Positions 17,663 through 20,511 of a stretch of 20,511 bases of DNA are shown here, piece after piece (within the stretch, counting starts at the first letter, position 1; each line of letters opens with the position of its first letter). Origin of the DNA: Didymodactylos carnosus (taxonomy: Eukaryota; Rotifera; Eurotatoria; Philodinida; Philodinidae); assembly GCA_905250885.1 (NCBI GenBank), contig CAJNOQ010003361.1, positions 1 to 20,511 on the forward strand, read 5' to 3'. A program made the translations under genes and the position numbers. Under the pieces are notes generated by a model. It ran no database searches. It saw only the letters and a program-made list of their open reading frames with translations, and was not told where the DNA came from.

Positions 17663-17725
17663 CTAAATGAATGAAACAGTCATCAGAAATTATCATTGTA
17701 AACTTTTCGAATGAAAGAGGCAAAC
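17663..17725 (-). other. Intron (63 bp) in the N-terminal region of the Penelope-like relic
   Basis: The donor GTTTGCCTC follows AGCTCAA; the acceptor TCATTTAG precedes AAACAACAGATG. The join keeps the helical, basic frame open (HHRPNTAQ followed by KQQMKNLCHC). The donor is weaker than the others. Confidence 0.6.
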
Positions 17726-17841
17726 TTGAGCTGTATTTGGCCTGTGATGCTTGTATTCCAATTGCAACGCCTGAATATGATAATCGCGATAGATGAGTTT
17801 AATTTGATGTTTAAGTTTTTAATACGTTTTTGACTTAATTT

Positions 17842-18483
17842 CTACAAATAGACATTGTTACGTAATTTTGAGAAAAATGCGAATGTCTAGTTGTTTCCAC
17901 AGACTGTGAAAGGTCTCACATTTATAAGAAGAAAATGAAAAACGATTCTTTGTTTTATTTGGTAATAACCCAACCAATTAGTCATCTTTTCTTTGCTGGT
18001 GGAATGAATCACTAACTTAGTTGTAATTTTCTTTTTTCAAGTGTTTTATTAGTATTATGAACTTTCTTTTACAAATGAAAACTGAATTTTCCAACTCAAT
18101 AAAATGCTGAAGGTAAGAAGTGACGCATTGAATTTATCATTTGTATTTTTACTTTGAAAATTCGTATTTCTTTCTCGTACTCTTCTAATACTGGAGGACA
18201 AAAAGGAAAAACTAACCACACTCATTGTGTCTGCATAATCAAAAGGTTTTTATGCACTCCATCTTTTTGAAAAGGAAGTAGAGATATCTGAAACCTGTAG
18301 CTTTCTGTATGGTTGGACACAAAACTTGCTTGTTTGATCAGCGTATATAAGGTGATAAAATATTAAATATTTACCGTTGTTAAAATCACAAGCACGTATG
18401 CACACGTAAGCATAGCAATTGAAGGAAATGCAGAATCGAGTAAGTGAAAGACAATTTGATCAATTTCAATAATAGATAATAAA
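17842..18483. other. AT-rich stretch upstream of the Penelope-like relic, no supported gene
   Basis: An acceptor-like TATTTGTAG ends at 17842 on the minus strand, so an upstream exon or untranslated region of the relic may lie here, but no coding sequence can be assigned. The open stretch 18363-18674 (-) runs through the palindrome at its start and is not convincing. Confidence 0.4.
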
Positions 18484-18719
18484 CCCTGGTCGACTTTCCC
18501 TGTAAAAGTCCCTAGGGAGTCACGACAGATGATGGGATCCTTGGGGAGTCCCAAAGAAGTCAAGCGAAAAACTGGAAGTCCCTCGTAACTCCACGGAGGC
18601 CTCCATTGAGGAGTCCCGAGGAATTTCCAGTTTTTCGCTTGATTTTTTTTGAGACTCCCCAAGGATTCCATCATCTGTCGTGACTCCCCGGGTGTTTTTA
18701 TAGGGAAAGTCGACTAGGG
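18484..18719. repeat. 236-bp near-complete palindrome
   Basis: CCCTGGTCGAC at 18484-18494 pairs with GTCGACTAGGG at 18709-18719. Complementarity continues inward through GACAGATGATGG, CCTTGGGGAGTC and TCAAGCGAAAAACTGGAA to a centre at GGAGGCCTCC (18596-18605). The element therefore has almost no loop. It is more GC-rich than its flanks and repeats GGGAGTC / GACTCCC several times. It is probably a miniature foldback element; the flanks TAAA and AATC give no clear target duplication. Confidence 0.88.
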
Positions 18720-18924
18720 AATCACTTACTTACAAGCTAATATTCAGGATATGGAAATCAAAGGTTTCCCAGATTTAATGATGTACTATTGTGACATGTA
18801 TTTCCTCTCTTTGTTCATGATTTAGTCAAATGAGATTAGTCTGCTCGATCCATAACAAAAAAATCATGTTACTTTCTTGTTCACTATCACTTCTTAATCA
18901 AAATATTTTGTTCATTTTTGGCAG

Positions 18925-19059
18925 TACCAAAACGAATTTGATCGTCGACCATCTTATTCAAATTCTGGTGATGAGTCATGGGCAATCGTGAATGAAAATC
19001 TTTTGCATTCAGAAAGTGTTACTCAATGCAGTCTTATTCAGTGGGGGTGTAACGAGCAG
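18925..19059 (+). CDS. Possible isolated internal exon (45 codons)
   Basis: An acceptor-like TTTTTGGCAG precedes 18925, and a donor-like CAG/GTATAATT follows 19059. Between them 135 bases are open in phase 0 and have protein-like rather than AT-driven composition: YQNEFDRRPSYSNSGDESWA, then mixed polar residues to W-G-C-N-E-Q. No domain is recognised, and no flanking exon could be found in the window. It may be an exon of a gene otherwise lost or disrupted by the palindrome and the foldback element on its two sides, or it may be chance. Confidence 0.25.
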
Positions 19060-19245
19060 GTATAATTATAAGGCGAAAAAATGAGAGTTTTGTCGTATTT
19101 TAGAATATATTTTTTATATTTAAGGGGGGTCTCCCCCTTTAGATTTTTCTCTAGCGTTCCCAGTTTGTAGAGGACACTTCGAAGTATATGTCCTAAAGTT
19201 TTTTCGGCTTACTGACGTTATTTGGCTGAGAAAAAAATTAATTAT

Positions 19246-20044
19246 TTAAAAAAACGTTGTTAAATTTTTGAGCACGAGGTTATTATTAAAAAAATTCCTG
19301 TCCATCCTCCATTCATCACAAAAGCTTGGTCCTTGCCTAGATCGATAGAGAAATGTGTGGAGAATATTTGCGACGAGAAAATATGTCAAAATTTTTGTTC
19401 TTTTCCTCCGGTTATTGACTAATTAGTACTAATTAACGTTAATTTAGCCTACTCTACCAGCTTAAAGTCTCATTTGTATAATAAGGGCTCAACGAAAAAT
19501 TTCAAGCAATACCTCATCTGATAGAGAATTTCACGAGCTACAAGATACGCTACATTAGAAGTTTTAGAATTTACTTTTGGCTGCTGAGTAGGCCTGGTTT
19601 CTTTCTCCACTAAAGAATTGGTTTTTTATACTTGCTTTTTTTTTGGGCGTTAACAGTAGTGAATTCAGTAACTTGCTATGTTTTTTGGAAACAAAGACTA
19701 TGTTGAGATTTTTAATGGAATAAAAGCAGACTTAAGGGTGGTCTATCTTGTAACTCGTGAAATTCTCTATCAGATGAGATATTGCTTGAAATTTTTCGTT
19801 GAGTCCTTATTTTACAAATGGGACTTTAAGCTAGTAGAGTAGGCTAAATTAACGTTAATTAATACTAATTAGCCAATAATCGGAAGAAAAGAACAAAAAT
19901 TTTTACATATTTTCTCGTAGTAAATATTCTCCACACATTTCTCCATCGATCTAGGCAAGAACTAAGCTTTCATGATGAATAGAGAATGGACAGAAAGTTT
20001 TATAATAATAACCGCATACTCAAAAGTTTAACAATATTTTTTTA
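19246..20044. mobile_element. Foldback element (arms about 300 bp, 196-bp spacer)
   Basis: The left arm 19246-19547 and the right arm 19744-20044 are reverse complements, with an estimated 85-90 percent identity by eye. Shared blocks include ACTAATTAACGTTAATTTAG-type sequence, GATAGAGAATTTCACGAG and ATGTGTGGAGAATATTT. Neither arm nor the spacer has a supported reading frame. The divergence of the arms suggests an old insertion. Its ends are approximate and I could not find a target duplication. Confidence 0.85.
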
Positions 20045-20511
20045 GATGTAAAGTTCAAAGGAATATCTGAGAAGTCTAAACGATAAATAAGAACAATCAA
20101 GAACTCACTCAAAAACCCATCATTCATAGTGAGCCAAAGGTAAAAACTATTTAATTCTTAGAAGCTATCTAGTTTATTTCTCTTTTTTAGTAACGTTTAC
20201 AGAACTTTTATATTTGTTCATCAACAATAGAAATTTCGGAATAATTCCCTTGACGTTCAGGGTGACATAAACCAAAATGTTTGTATATCCTCACGGAGAA
20301 ATCAAAAACTTAATATTCTTGAGAGAATCGGTGTAGATGGCTGAAACTTGGGGATTATAGGTAATTCAGCACGCAGAATCTATTGGTAGCATCTACGAAT
20401 CTCTGTGGGATCTCCAGAAGGTTTTCTGAGAATACTTAGTTTTCTTGCGATTTGTGGGAAATCGAAGGGAGAACACAGTATCTAGGGGGGGGGGGGGGGC
20501 AACGCGGGACG
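20045..20511. other. AT-rich tail with a run of 15 G, no supported gene
   Basis: No open frame or element is recognised. The sequence becomes less AT-rich after about 20330, and a run of 15 consecutive G lies at 20485-20499, twelve bases from the window end. Confidence 0.45.

Larger units (their letters stand above)
16009..17841 (-). pseudogene. Penelope-like retroelement relic with introns (coiled-coil N-terminal region and reverse transcriptase pieces)
   Basis: Minus-strand segments in order. At 17841-17726 and from 17662 there is a basic, helical N-terminal region with a 63-bp intron between. A long segment to 16759 (including 17260-16760, with YESEIQEYEQQYQKEF and DVSPESYLDLISNPSDQREW) has at least one frameshift near 17260-17420. 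After a 67-bp intron (16758-16692), an exon to 16582 carries CIRLNQSAARPRVQQEA. The reverse transcriptase follows: DGIPGRPI at 16518-16495, a deletion, then GGAMGSSFALTWANIFMWKW from 16438. After a 64-bp intron (16328-16265) come the catalytic I-D-D and, past an in-frame TAA (16239-16237), SLPFLDVFLTNQNG, ending at 16011-16009. Order and motifs match Penelope-like elements of rotifers, which are known to keep introns. The copy is dead. Confidence 0.85.

Noticed and set aside
18363..18674. 103-codon minus-strand frame with a hydrophobic C-terminus
   Set aside because: More than half of it is one side of the 236-bp palindrome, and the rest lacks a recognisable domain.
1..20511. CRISPR array, riboswitch, operon or bacterial replication origin
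   Set aside because: No regularly spaced identical repeats with unique spacers, no Shine-Dalgarno-led gene strings, and spliceosomal introns are present, so the window is eukaryotic.
20045..20511. Telomere or chromosome end because of the G run
   Set aside because: A single homopolymer without repeated TGTGGG-like units does not support a telomere.

Overview
The window looks like AT-rich nuclear DNA of a small invertebrate, and a bdelloid rotifer (Adineta/Rotaria type) is my best guess. The reasons are very short spliceosomal introns (61-67 bp where I can define them), an intron-bearing Penelope-like reverse transcriptase relic, an intronless bacterial-looking cupin gene whose base composition stands out from its surroundings, and a high density of decayed mobile elements. 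The species assignment is inference. Nothing here looks like an ordinary bacterial, plasmid or phage region, and there are no operons.

Layout. 1-2900 is AT-rich non-coding DNA with a motif-dense end (1-120), a short near-perfect hairpin (1295-1384) and a GC-richer non-coding island (about 1930-2470). About 2946-3580 (+) is a relic of an LTR retrotransposon: zinc knuckles, then a retropepsin DTG active site in the -1 frame. 4978-5337 (+) is an intact 119-residue cupin gene, probably acquired horizontally. 5709-6973 is a TA-flanked inverted-repeat element that carries a tRNA-like unit (5931-6009, -) and a degenerate ACGGTTTT array. 7000-9300 has no supported gene but holds two zones of degenerate short repeats.

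9304-13942 is a nest of mobile elements. A long-inverted-repeat (foldback) element of about 0.6 kb was split by a 4,048-bp hAT transposon (9470-13517, coding strand -), which has 12-bp terminal inverted repeats and an exact 8-bp target duplication (TGTGTATA). Two further hairpin elements (10683-10894 and 12577-12830) lie inside the hAT. Its transposase retains the BED finger, the first catalytic region and the C-terminal dimerisation region, but is broken by frameshifts and by an inserted hairpin.

14500-15199 (-) is an intact two-exon gene for a 212-residue NAD(P)-binding Rossmann protein. About 16009-17841 (-) is the Penelope-like element relic with three recognisable introns, a coiled-coil-like N-terminal region and pieces of the reverse transcriptase. 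18484-18719 is an almost complete 236-bp palindrome, 18925-19059 could be an isolated exon, and 19246-20044 is an 0.8-kb foldback element with roughly 300-bp arms. The window ends near a run of 15 G.

Only two genes look functional: the cupin and the Rossmann protein. They do not form an obvious pathway. The rest is a graveyard of DNA transposons, foldback elements and retroelements, and the main message of the window is this nested, hairpin-rich architecture around possibly foreign metabolic genes.
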